Source: UBA1381 sp964399965 (lineage in GTDB: Bacteria; Bacillota; Clostridia; UBA1381). From it: a stretch of DNA of 64,000 nucleotides. The stretch's first letter is position 1; each line of letters opens with the position of its first letter. The DNA is taken from the NCBI GenBank assembly GCA_964399965.1, contig CAYNRX010000002.1:32506-96505 (forward strand), written 5' to 3'. This document shows positions 16,478 through 23,794 of the stretch, one piece after another. The notes beneath the pieces were generated by a model. The model was not told the DNA's origin and made no database searches. It saw only the letters and a list, made by a program, of their open reading frames with translations. A program made the position numbers and the translations under genes.

Positions 16478-16860
16478 GCTAATCCCTCGCTTTCTAACGA
16501 GCGTATTTGCTTATGCAGCTTGGCCGCCGTTTCGTAATCCTCCTTGGCTACCGCCTCCGACAGCGCGCGCTTAAGCTCGTCATAGCGACGCTTCTTCCTC
16601 AGGCTCTCCCCTGCTTTTGAGGGGACCTTGCCGGTATGGGAGGCCGTTGAATGCAGCTGACGCAATACCTCTCTCACCTGGGGACGGAATGTCTTATAGC
16701 ATTCGCCGCAGCCGAATTTGCCGCTTCTGCGAAAATCCTCGTACGTCCTGCCGCAGACCGGGCACTTGACCGCGCTATGCGTCTGCTGCTGTCCTGTGTA
16801 TTCTATCCCATCGAAAAAATCCTTGAAAAAATCATCGGAGAAAAAATCATCAAATAGCAT
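16474..16860 (-). CDS. mcsA: McsA, activator of McsB (short N-terminal form)
   Basis: 128 residues. It has one pair of zinc ligands, CPVC (about 34-37) and CGEC (about 51-54), and a C-terminal UVR motif (YDELKRALSEAVAKEDYETA). Bacillus McsA has an additional Cys-pair zinc site at its N-terminus. Here that segment is replaced by an acidic, aromatic stretch (FDDFFSDDFFKDFFDG). Position between ctsR and mcsB makes the assignment secure despite the shortened zinc region. It starts 6 bp after ctsR. Confidence 0.93.
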   Translation of the reverse strand: MLFDDFFSDDFFKDFFDGIEYTGQQQTHSAVKCPVCGRTYEDFRRSGKFGCGECYKTFRPQVREVLRQLHSTASHTGKVPSKAGESLRKKRRYDELKRALSEAVAKEDYETAAKLHKQIRSLESEGLA

Positions 16861-16866
16861 TTTCTA

Positions 16867-17301
16867 TCATCCTTTCCTGCTGTCCGCCAATGCGCGTACC
16901 ATGTTTTTTAACAAAACCGCCCTCTCTTCATCGCTTTTGACCGTATCCGGCGACACTGCCGCCGCCATGATCGCCGCTTCGGAGGAGGATGCAAGCCTGC
17001 GTTCAAAAAGCCCGCTGACGATCGCCGCCGCCCGGTCGGCCGTAACACTTTGGCCTATGCTCCGGCAAAGCTCCCTCTCCGCCGTATCGGCTCGCCTTAT
17101 CATCAGATATCCGCCGCCGCCGCGCCGCGACTGCACCACGTAACCCTTTTCGGGCGTGAATCGGGTCGCTATTACATAGTTTATCTGCGATGGCGCGCAG
17201 CCGAACACTTCGGCCAGCTCATTGCGCTTTAGCCTCAGCCAATCATCCTCGCCGCTCAAAAGCTCCAATATGAAGGTTTCTATCCTATCGCTGACGCCCA
17301 T
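16867..17301 (-). CDS. ctsR: Transcriptional repressor CtsR
   Basis: 144 residues. The N-terminal winged helix is intact (IETFILELLSGEDDWLRLKR, then ELAEVFGCAPSQINYVI), followed by the wing with the family's RGGGGYLMI tetraglycine loop, which senses heat, and a C-terminal dimerisation domain. CtsR represses its own operon and other clp genes at normal temperature and is removed by McsB and ClpCP. Its operator lies at 17338-17354, 36 bp upstream of the start codon, so autoregulation is visible in the sequence. Confidence 0.97.
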   Translation of the reverse strand: MGVSDRIETFILELLSGEDDWLRLKRNELAEVFGCAPSQINYVIATRFTPEKGYVVQSRRGGGGYLMIRRADTAERELCRSIGQSVTADRAAAIVSGLFERRLASSSEAAIMAAAVSPDTVKSDEERAVLLKNMVRALADSRKG

Positions 17302-17331
17302 CGTCCTTCCTCCTCTCTCAATGCGTCATTA

Positions 17332-17354
17332 TTTGACTTTGACTTTCTTTGACC
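17332..17354 (-). promoter_or_regulatory. CtsR operator with an extra overlapping half-site
   Basis: On the minus strand GGTCAAA-GAA-AGTCAAA (17354-17338) is a perfect match to the CtsR heptad direct repeat. A third AGTCAAA (17338-17332) overlaps it by one base. It lies just downstream of the -10 at 17373-17368 and covers the start site. Confidence 0.95.
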
Positions 17355-17367
17355 TTCGTTTGATTAT

Positions 17368-17396
17368 ATTATAGCGCAACTACCGCCGTTTGTCAA
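17368..17396 (-). promoter_or_regulatory. Sigma-A promoter of the ctsR operon
   Basis: The minus strand reads TTGACA (17396-17391), 17 bp, TATAAT (17373-17368). Confidence 0.9.
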
Positions 17397-17437
17397 TAGT
17401 GATTTTTCGCATAATTTGTGAATTTTATGTAAACGAA

Positions 17438-17473
17438 AATCCCCGGAACGCCGAAGCCGGCATCCCGGGGATC
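17438..17473 (-). terminator. Terminator after the collagen-like gene
   Basis: ATCCCCGG (17439-17446) pairs with CCGGGGAT (17465-17472), with an inner GCCG/CGGC pairing. The T-rich tract on the minus strand is interrupted by a C, so termination may be moderate. Confidence 0.7.
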
Positions 17474-17480
17474 TAGTCAA

Positions 17481-18671
17481 TTATTCTGCGTCATGCGAGC
17501 ATTCGCCAAGGCGAACTATCGCCAGCGACACATTGCTGTAGAAGAAATCGCCGCCGTTGGCTCTTACTGACAGCACCACCGGAGCGTCCTCCACCTTTAC
17601 CAGCTGAGTAAAAGAGACCTCCTCCAGCTGACCTGACAGCTGGAACGACTGCTGCAGCGAGCTGCCGGGCACGCTTGCGCCGTCTTTCAAAAGCGACAAG
17701 AGCAGCGTCTTGGGCAGGCACGCCCCTGTCGTCGGCAGAAAAGAGCCGTCAAACGATACCAGGTACAGACCTTCCTCATAAAGCGTGAAATCATCGCTGT
17801 TTTCCTCATGTGCGACTGCGTCCCCGCAGATAACAGCATTACGGTCGAATATCAAATTACCGCCGTCCGCCACGACCTGCGGCGGCTCGGAATACGATTC
17901 AAGAGCTTCTATCTTTTCACACCGGCATTCTCCCGACTCGCCACGGGGTATCACAAAATCAAACACCGCATCGCGCTCATCGCCGCTATTGGTGACGATA
18001 GCCTCCGTACCCGGTTCCCCGGTCGTGGTCTGCCCCACGCGTACCGTGGCCGCCGTACCGTCAACGCCGGTCGCGCCCGTTACACCGTCAGCACCGTCGG
18101 ATCCGGTTGCGCCGGTCGCTCCGGTGGCGCCTGTCGCGCCCGTTGCGCCGGTAGCTCCCGTTGCTCCCGTCGCACCTCTAGAACCGGTGGCTCCAGTTGC
18201 GCCGGTTATGCCCGTGACGCCCGTAACCCCTGTTGCACCTGTGGCACCGGTTGCTCCTCTTGCGCCGGTTGCTCCAGTTGCTCCCGTCGCTCCAGTTGCA
18301 CCTCTTGCACCAGTTGCTCCGGTTGCTCCCGTTGCACCTGTGGCTCCGGTGGCTCCTCTTGCTCCAGTCGCTCCCTGCGGTATCACAAAATCAAGTATCG
18401 CATCAAATTCCGTACCGCTGTTGGTGACCGAAGCGGCCGTGCCCGGTTCTCCGGTAGTAGTCTGGCCTACGCGCACCGTAGCCGCCGCACCGGTCGCACC
18501 GGTAGAGCCGGTCGCACCAGTTGCTCCTGTTGCTCCGGTAGCACCTGTGGCTCCTGTGGCTCCTCTTGCGCCGGTAGCTCCGGTTGCGCCGGTCGGGCAT
18601 ACTATACGGCAGCAGCAGCAATTTTTTCTGTCGTTATCCTCTTCTCCCGGAAGCGGATATCTTTTATACAT
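17481..18671 (-). CDS. Collagen-like GATG-repeat surface protein (BclA/exosporium type)
   Basis: 396 residues. There is no signal peptide; a short basic and cysteine-rich head (NCCCCRIVC, residues 18-26) is followed by two collagen-like G-x-T tracts (about 27-62 and 102-205), mostly GATG units. Each tract is followed by a nearly identical spacer of about 38 residues beginning AATVRVGQTTTGEPGT and ending DFVIP. The C-terminal 145 residues form a beta-rich TNF/C1q-like jelly roll, as in BclA. Such proteins make hair-like trimers on spores, and the absence of a signal peptide fits assembly from the mother cell. The glycosyltransferase upstream may glycosylate the Thr residues of the triplets. 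The repetitive DNA makes tract length prone to change. Confidence 0.9.
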   Translation of the reverse strand: MYKRYPLPGEEDNDRKNCCCCRIVCPTGATGATGARGATGATGATGATGATGATGSTGATGAAATVRVGQTTTGEPGTAASVTNSGTEFDAILDFVIPQGATGARGATGATGATGATGATGARGATGATGATGATGARGATGATGATGVTGVTGITGATGATGSRGATGATGATGATGATGATGATGATGSDGADGVTGATGVDGTAATVRVGQTTTGEPGTEAIVTNSGDERDAVFDFVIPRGESGECRCEKIEALESYSEPPQVVADGGNLIFDRNAVICGDAVAHEENSDDFTLYEEGLYLVSFDGSFLPTTGACLPKTLLLSLLKDGASVPGSSLQQSFQLSGQLEEVSFTQLVKVEDAPVVLSVRANGGDFFYSNVSLAIVRLGECSHDAE

Positions 18672-18684
18672 GACCTCATCTCCT

Positions 18685-18923
18685 AATACCTATTTTTAGT
18701 CAATTGCGAAACCTTTTTCGCAATTGATCTCTTGCTAATGAAGAAAATAAAAGTTCCGTTGATTGGCGGTCTGCGACCGCTGAAACTTTTATTTTCGCAA
18801 TTTTTGACGCGCATGTCGTCAAAAATTGATTGTAATTCGAGGGTTTCACCCTCGAGCTCCTCAGAATAAGGAAATAATTGTAAAACGCTATCGCGTTTTG
18901 CAATTATCTGAATACCTATTTTT
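18685..18923. mobile_element. Hairpin-array MITE-like element, long copy, with 13-bp direct repeats
   Basis: A 213-bp noncoding element (18698-18910) is flanked by identical 13-bp direct repeats, AATACCTATTTTT at 18685-18697 and 18911-18923. It consists of five hairpins: 18700-18727 (TCAATTGCGAAA arms), 18743-18796 (GAAAATAAAAGTT arms), 18798-18828 (CAATTTTTGAC arms), 18838-18854 (CGAGGGT arms) and 18874-18907 (ATAATTGTAAAACGC arms). The ends form an imperfect inverted repeat (AGTCAATTGCGAAAC and, inverted, AGATAATTGCAAAAC). The right direct repeat includes the stop codon of the glycosyltransferase gene (18916-18918). The element sits between this stop and the ribosome binding site of the collagen-like gene. 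Confidence 0.8.
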
Positions 18924-19986
18924 CATCGGGGATCAAAAAAAGGGTCTTGTTATGGAGATAGGCCGGGGAATCAGGCTTATATTTGCCTGCGCGTTCATTC
19001 CAATACTGCGCCCGGATCATATCTCCCAGCTGCCAAAAGCAGCAGCACAGCTGGATGCAGGGGACATACCCGCGGCAATCCACGTCCTCGAAGCCGCCGT
19101 CTCCCCGCTCGGCCATAAGCGCTCCCTTATACCAGAACGATGCCGCCTGCCATTCCCCTTTATCGAAGAAATAGCGTCCCAGATCGCAGCACAGCTCCGG
19201 CCGCGGGGGACCTTCCCTCAAGGCGGACAGAAGCGGCCGAACCGCTCCCTCTTCATCGCCCAAGGCACGGCGGCAGGACGATAGCTGGCGGTAAGCGTCA
19301 AGGCGGTTTTCCGCCCAGCCGTCCTCCCGCTGCAAAAACTCCTCAAACGCCCGCGCACCGTCTTCATACCGCCCGTTATACATCAGCTCCCGCGCGTAAT
19401 AGTACAGCTCCCTCGCGCCCAGCTTTGCCCCCTCGCGAAGCATACGCTCGTATATGCGCAGATTTCGCTCCGGTGCTGACGGCCGCATTTTGCGGTGCTC
19501 AACGGGAGCATCCACATGCTCCACGCGCCCGAACGGGGCTATCACCTCATGCACGCGCCCCTGCCAAACGGCCTCGGGACAGCGGCGCACCACTCTCTCC
19601 CGCTCATACGCAAACGTCACGCGCCCGCTCTCGTCAAACCCGGTGTGATACGGCAGCATCAGCACATCGAACGCTCCCGGCGGACGCTGCTTCTCCTCAA
19701 GCAGCCGCCTGCGCGAACGCTCCGGCAGCACATCATCGGCGTCAAGCCACATTATATAGTCGCCGTATGCCTTGGAAAAGGCGAAATTACGCGCCGCCGC
19801 AAAATCATCGCCCCACTCGTACTCCCAGACCTCGCAGCCGTAGGAACGCGCAATCTTTTTTGTCGCATCCTCCGAGCCGGTATCGGTAATTACTATTTGC
19901 TCAAACAGTTCCGAGACGCTGTCCAGACACCGTCCCAGCGTCTCCTCTTCATTTTTCACTATCATGCACAGGCTCCACGAAGCCAT
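18916..19986 (-). CDS. Family 2 glycosyltransferase with TPR-like C-terminal half
   Basis: 356 residues. The ATG at 19986 is preferred over one 54 bp further up because GGAG-rich sequence precedes it and the chain then starts SWSLCMIVKNEEETLGRCLDS, the usual start of this group. The GT-A domain occupies about 1-190: the nucleotide-sugar-binding TDTGSEDATKKIA, GDDFAAARNFAF, and the metal-binding MWLDADDVL. The remainder is helical and TPR-like (ARELMYNGRYEDGARAFEEF, FDKGEWQAASFWYKGAL). These cytoplasmic enzymes often lie beside collagen-like genes in Clostridia, so glycosylation of the protein at 17481-18671 is a reasonable inference. The hairpin element separates the two genes. The stop is TAG at 18918-18916. 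Confidence 0.88.
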   Translation of the reverse strand: MASWSLCMIVKNEEETLGRCLDSVSELFEQIVITDTGSEDATKKIARSYGCEVWEYEWGDDFAAARNFAFSKAYGDYIMWLDADDVLPERSRRRLLEEKQRPPGAFDVLMLPYHTGFDESGRVTFAYERERVVRRCPEAVWQGRVHEVIAPFGRVEHVDAPVEHRKMRPSAPERNLRIYERMLREGAKLGARELYYYARELMYNGRYEDGARAFEEFLQREDGWAENRLDAYRQLSSCRRALGDEEGAVRPLLSALREGPPRPELCCDLGRYFFDKGEWQAASFWYKGALMAERGDGGFEDVDCRGYVPCIQLCCCFWQLGDMIRAQYWNERAGKYKPDSPAYLHNKTLFLIPDEK

Positions 19987-20087
19987 CGCTCCCTCTCCTT
20001 TCTCCTCCCTGTTTTGGTCCCCATGGTAATATATGTTCATGGAGGACGCTGCGTGACTTGGTTTACATAAATTTCGGAAAAAGGGAT

Positions 20088-20146
20088 AAAAAAACCGCTC
20101 CCCGGCGGTTTTTAGGCCACCCGGAAGCGGTTTTTGCGCCCCTTGC
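20088..20146 (-). terminator. Terminator region of the secreted protein at 20243
   Basis: Overlapping CCGCTCC / GGAAGCGG and CCGC / GCGG hairpins are flanked by A and T runs on both strands. A minus-strand transcript from 22186 would end here. The 250-bp gap to the glycosyltransferase start contains no gene. Confidence 0.7.
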
Positions 20147-20242
20147 CGCAGTTATGGGAGAAGCGGCTCGGGGCAAAGGGATTCGGGCGGGACTTACCGC
20201 CCTGGATTTTTTATTCCATTCCGCGTTTGCGGAAGTGGGAGC

Positions 20243-22186
20243 TTATTCTGCGGCAGTGAGTGTAAAGTTGTCCGCGCCCGGATAGAATACCGTTGCGTCT
20301 TCTACATCGATGCCTACAAACTGATAGATAAAATACGTACCGTTTGTTTCGTCAACGTTGGCTATATCTACCTTTGTCGGTGTGCATACGTTCTCACCGG
20401 CTGTAACTGTGGGAACTGCGCCGTCTGTGGGGTTGGTTACTCTGATAACTACCGTCTGGACGGCGTTGTTGCCTACAACCTCAGACCAGGTTGCTGTGCC
20501 ACCGTCAGTTACATTCTCTATCTGACCATCAGCCGGAGAATAGCTTGCTTCGTTCAGAGTTGCAGCGATTGTGGGAGCGGCTTTTTCTATGAGTACGTAG
20601 TCGAGGATAACTCTTGTATTATCAGCTTCTACATATATTATGTCTCCTTTTTCCAACTTCACAGGTTTTGAAGTTTGCGTAAGGATCTTATTAACGGAAG
20701 CGTCATTTAACACTAACGTGTCTATTGTATTTTCGCTCGTGTTGCTATATATTTTTAACGAAACATCATAATTTACATTCGTATTAGCTCCACTTGCCGT
20801 TACCTTATACCAACCGTCTTCTTTAACTTCAAAGAATTTTATTCCCGAACCATTAAAACCGCTTTTTCCAACACCGCCAGAAAATCTTTCGTTTGAGTTG
20901 TTACTTTTATCTGGCATAACATCTTCCGCTTCAAAGAAATATGCTTCCCCATCGTATTTTTCGTATTTCACAGTTATCTTCTGATTGCTTGTCGGGATAA
21001 CGCTGCCAGTATACTTTCTGCTTGCAACTGCAGCTTCCAAATTCGTTTTGTGTTTAGCAACAACTTTTCCTGTATCATCAACTATATACGCAGGAAAATT
21101 ATAGTTAAATGCATCTCCTTCAAGCACCGTACCGGAAGCAAGCACTTTGTTCTCGTCGGTAGAGGGAACAACTTTTACTTCACACTCCTGCGCTTCTCTT
21201 ACCTGAACCGTTACAACAAGTCCCTCGCTTATTGTTCCGTTGCCCAGATCATTTGTTGTACAAATATATTTTGTCGCACTATCTTCTGAATAGAACGATT
21301 CCATATCTATTACCGGTGCCGCCCCAACTGCACCGGACGGGGTATCGGTTCTTACAGTATCGTCACCACACACGTATTTAACTGTGTACTGCGCCATTGT
21401 TGCAGTCTGTGCGCTCTTTGTTATAACAAGGTTGTCAAAAGCAAAAGATCTGTCTGTGTTATCCGCATTACTGCCTGTATATGTTATATTAAGAGACGCG
21501 ATATCCTTTATAACGGTATCAGGCAATGTTGCCGAATATGTTTTATTGGCAGTATTTTTACCGCTTGTCTTTAAAAAATTAGTCTCTACAAAGCCGTCAC
21601 CGTTTATTGTAATGGTTGTGTGAGTATTATAATCTTTATTGTCTCGATACGGTTGGCCGTTTCCACCCCAGCCATTTGCATCTTTGCTGGTGTTATATCC
21701 GCTTTGGTAATTAAACGCTGCAAAGCCTGCAGGCGTTGTTCCGCCTATCGACAATGCAGTAACATTACAACTACCCCAATTGTAGGTATAGCTTACCAAT
21801 GCATCCCCTTTGGAGTTGCTCAGCGTTATTACAACATCAGTTCCTCTGCCTATCCATCCTTGAAGCGTATCAAATTCGACCCTGATCTCCTCACCGCTTG
21901 CTATAGCGTACGGCTGGTTACCCTCCGTTACTGCGTCACTGTCAAAAGTTGCTGTTGCTTCACCGTCCGATATGAGCAAGACCTTATTGTAATTTGTATC
22001 AAGCGCAGAATCATATATATGCGTTCCATTTTCTACCGCTGTTATTGCACTTGTCACACCAAACACATTAGTATCACTTTCAAAGTTTTCGTTAAGCAAT
22101 TGTTGGTCTTCCGCAAATGCCGTGCACCCCAAACCCGCGGCTATCGCCAGGGCGGCGATTCCGCTTATCATTTTTTTGAATTTCAT
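20243..22186 (-). CDS. Secreted multi-domain protein, probably phase-variable, function unknown
   Basis: 647 residues. The signal peptide is KFKKMISGIAALAIAAGLGC ending in AFA near residue 25; GGAGG lies 8-14 bp before the ATG. Residues about 28-260 form a jelly roll ending in SFAFDNLVITK. A MucBP-like module follows (YTVKYVCGDDTVRTDTPSG), then a CBM6/CBM35-like module at about 415-530 (YFFEAEDVMP ... GWYKVTASGANTNVNYDVSL ... RVILDYVLIEK) and a C-terminal beta-sandwich. No enzyme motif or SLH domain is seen. The layout parallels the protein at 749-2473. The central two thirds is AT-rich whereas both ends match local composition, suggesting domain exchange. Its promoter carries a C11 tract in the spacer. 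Confidence 0.82.
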   Translation of the reverse strand: MKFKKMISGIAALAIAAGLGCTAFAEDQQLLNENFESDTNVFGVTSAITAVENGTHIYDSALDTNYNKVLLISDGEATATFDSDAVTEGNQPYAIASGEEIRVEFDTLQGWIGRGTDVVITLSNSKGDALVSYTYNWGSCNVTALSIGGTTPAGFAAFNYQSGYNTSKDANGWGGNGQPYRDNKDYNTHTTITINGDGFVETNFLKTSGKNTANKTYSATLPDTVIKDIASLNITYTGSNADNTDRSFAFDNLVITKSAQTATMAQYTVKYVCGDDTVRTDTPSGAVGAAPVIDMESFYSEDSATKYICTTNDLGNGTISEGLVVTVQVREAQECEVKVVPSTDENKVLASGTVLEGDAFNYNFPAYIVDDTGKVVAKHKTNLEAAVASRKYTGSVIPTSNQKITVKYEKYDGEAYFFEAEDVMPDKSNNSNERFSGGVGKSGFNGSGIKFFEVKEDGWYKVTASGANTNVNYDVSLKIYSNTSENTIDTLVLNDASVNKILTQTSKPVKLEKGDIIYVEADNTRVILDYVLIEKAAPTIAATLNEASYSPADGQIENVTDGGTATWSEVVGNNAVQTVVIRVTNPTDGAVPTVTAGENVCTPTKVDIANVDETNGTYFIYQFVGIDVEDATVFYPGADNFTLTAAE

Positions 22187-22330
22187 CTCAAAATTCCTCC
22201 CTCATATTTATACACGCCCCTGCACCGCGGCCGATAAACAGCCGCTCTCCGGCGATCTCCCCTCGCCGGAATCCTCCGCTTCCGCTGTCTGTCCCCCCGG
22301 GCACAAAAGGCATATTTATTAGATAAGTTA

Positions 22331-22359
22331 ATTATACACCCCCCCCCCCGAAAAATCAA
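22331..22359 (-). promoter_or_regulatory. Promoter with an 11-base C/G homopolymer in its spacer (phase-variation type)
   Basis: The minus strand has TTGATT (22359-22354) and TATAAT (22336-22331) separated by 17 bp. Of these, 11 are an uninterrupted G run (C11 on the plus strand, 22339-22349). The 17-bp spacing is optimal, so the sequenced state should be ON; gain or loss of one or more bases would weaken the promoter. The leader is about 138 nt with a TCCGGCGA / TCGCCGGA hairpin near 22250-22275. Confidence 0.8.
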
Positions 22360-22420
22360 GCAATATATTGCTCTTTTTATGGAAGAATCGTTTATTTCTT
22401 GCTAAAATGGGTAATTGTGC

Positions 22421-22461
22421 ATAAAAAAACCGCCTTCGGCATCGCCGAAGGCGGTTTTTTG
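22421..22461. terminator. Bidirectional terminator upstream of the phase-variable promoter
   Basis: A perfect stem, ACCGCCTTCGGC with GCCGAAGGCGGT and a short AT loop, is flanked by A7 and T6. It isolates the metK side from the secreted-protein promoter. Confidence 0.88.
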
Positions 22462-22529
22462 CATAAATTTTAGGGGTTGTGGTCATATCTATCGAGGACG
22501 GATTTTTTACGCTCCGCTTGCTGTGCGGG

Positions 22530-22592
22530 TGCACCCCGCAAGCCTTTAAAAAGGCTTGACCCAAACTTTATGGCAGTGCTGCGCACTGCTTT
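22530..22592 (-). repeat. Copy of the stop-codon-associated repeat after metK
   Basis: Read on the minus strand, the metK TAA (22593-22591) is followed at once by hairpin AGCAGTGC-GC-AGCACTGC (about 22591-22573), then CATAAAGTTTGGGTCAAGC, an AAGCC/GGCTT hairpin and GCGGGGTGCA. It is the same module, in the same gene-relative orientation, as copy 1 of the array at 12379-12946. Homology fades beyond 22530. Confidence 0.88.
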
Positions 22593-23775
22593 ACAGTCCC
22601 AGAGCCTGTTTTAGTTCTTCAGTTCTATTTGTCTCTTCCCATTTCACGCCCAGCTCCTCGCGCCCCATATGGCCATAGGCCGCAAGCTGCTTGTAAATGG
22701 GCTTTCTAAGATCAAGGTCGCGGATTATTGCGTACGGCCGCAGGTCGAACACCTTATTAACAGCCTCGGCTATCTTCTCATCAGCGACAATGCCGGTGGA
22801 AAACGTATCCACGCTCACCGATACCGGATGGGCAACGCCTATCGCATAGGCCAGCTGTATCTCGCATTTCTTGGCGATACCGGCCGCCACCACGTTTTTC
22901 GCCGCCCATCTGGCCGCGTACGCCGCCGAACGGTCGACCTTTGTCGGATCCTTGCCGGAAAACGCTCCGCCGCCATGGCGCGCATAGCCGCCGTAGGTAT
23001 CGACTATGAGTTTTCTGCCCGTAAGGCCGCTGTCTCCCTGGGGGCCGCCGACAACGAATCGGCCTGTGGGGTTAATGTAATATTTGGTGTTATCGTCTAT
23101 CATTCCCTCGGGTACTACCGGCTTTATCACGTATTGGATAATATCCCGGCGGAGCATTTCTATCTCCGCCTCGGGCGCGTGCTGGGAGGATACGACTATC
23201 GTATCAATGCGTACCGGCTTGTCGTCCTCGTATTCCACAGTTACCTGGGATTTGCCGTCCGGGCGCAGATAGGGGAGTATGCCCGTTTTTCTCACCTCGG
23301 TAAGCCTTTTGCACAGCTTATGCGCCAGGGATATCGCCAGCGGCATCAGCTCCGGCGTTTCATCGCAGGCATAGCCGAACATCATGCCCTGGTCGCCCGC
23401 ACCGGTGGAGTTAAGATCGTCATGGCCGCCGCTCTCGCGGTTTTCGTAACCCTCGTTGACGCCCTGGGCGATATCGGGCGACTGCTCGTCTATGGAGGTC
23501 ACCACGGCGCAGGTCGTGCCGTCAAAGCCATACTTGGCACGGTCATAGCCGATATCAAGCACCACCTCGCGCACCGTCTTGGGCACGTCAACGTAGCAGG
23601 TGGTGGAGATCTCCCCCATTACTGACACTATTCCTGTGGTACAGGTCGTTTCACAGGCTACTCTGGCCATGGGATCCTGTTCGATTATCTTATCGAGGAT
23701 AGCGTCCGATATCTGGTCGCATATTTTGTCCGGGTGTCCCTCGGTCACTGATTCTGACGTAAAGAGCTTTTTCAA
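22591..23775 (-). CDS. metK: S-adenosylmethionine synthetase
   Basis: 394 residues from the TTG at 23775. That start is preferred over a TTG nine bases upstream because the AAGGA ribosome binding site would be too close to the latter. MetK signatures are present: LFTSESVTEGHPDKICDQIS with the ATP-binding His, GAGDQGMMFGYA, the loop RLTEVRKTGILPYLRPDGKSQV, and GGGAFSGKDPTKVDRSAAY. It makes SAM from methionine and ATP. It follows the cysteine-synthase-like gene by about 19 bp and is probably cotranscribed. No SAM riboswitch was found in front of either gene. Confidence 0.97.
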   Translation of the reverse strand: MKKLFTSESVTEGHPDKICDQISDAILDKIIEQDPMARVACETTCTTGIVSVMGEISTTCYVDVPKTVREVVLDIGYDRAKYGFDGTTCAVVTSIDEQSPDIAQGVNEGYENRESGGHDDLNSTGAGDQGMMFGYACDETPELMPLAISLAHKLCKRLTEVRKTGILPYLRPDGKSQVTVEYEDDKPVRIDTIVVSSQHAPEAEIEMLRRDIIQYVIKPVVPEGMIDDNTKYYINPTGRFVVGGPQGDSGLTGRKLIVDTYGGYARHGGGAFSGKDPTKVDRSAAYAARWAAKNVVAAGIAKKCEIQLAYAIGVAHPVSVSVDTFSTGIVADEKIAEAVNKVFDLRPYAIIRDLDLRKPIYKQLAAYGHMGREELGVKWEETNRTEELKQALGL

Positions 23776-23794
23776 TCCTATCAAATCCTTTCGT

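Noticed and set aside
17785..18699. Open frames full of VAP or similar repeats on the plus strand
   Set aside because: They are the complement of the collagen-like GATG repeats.
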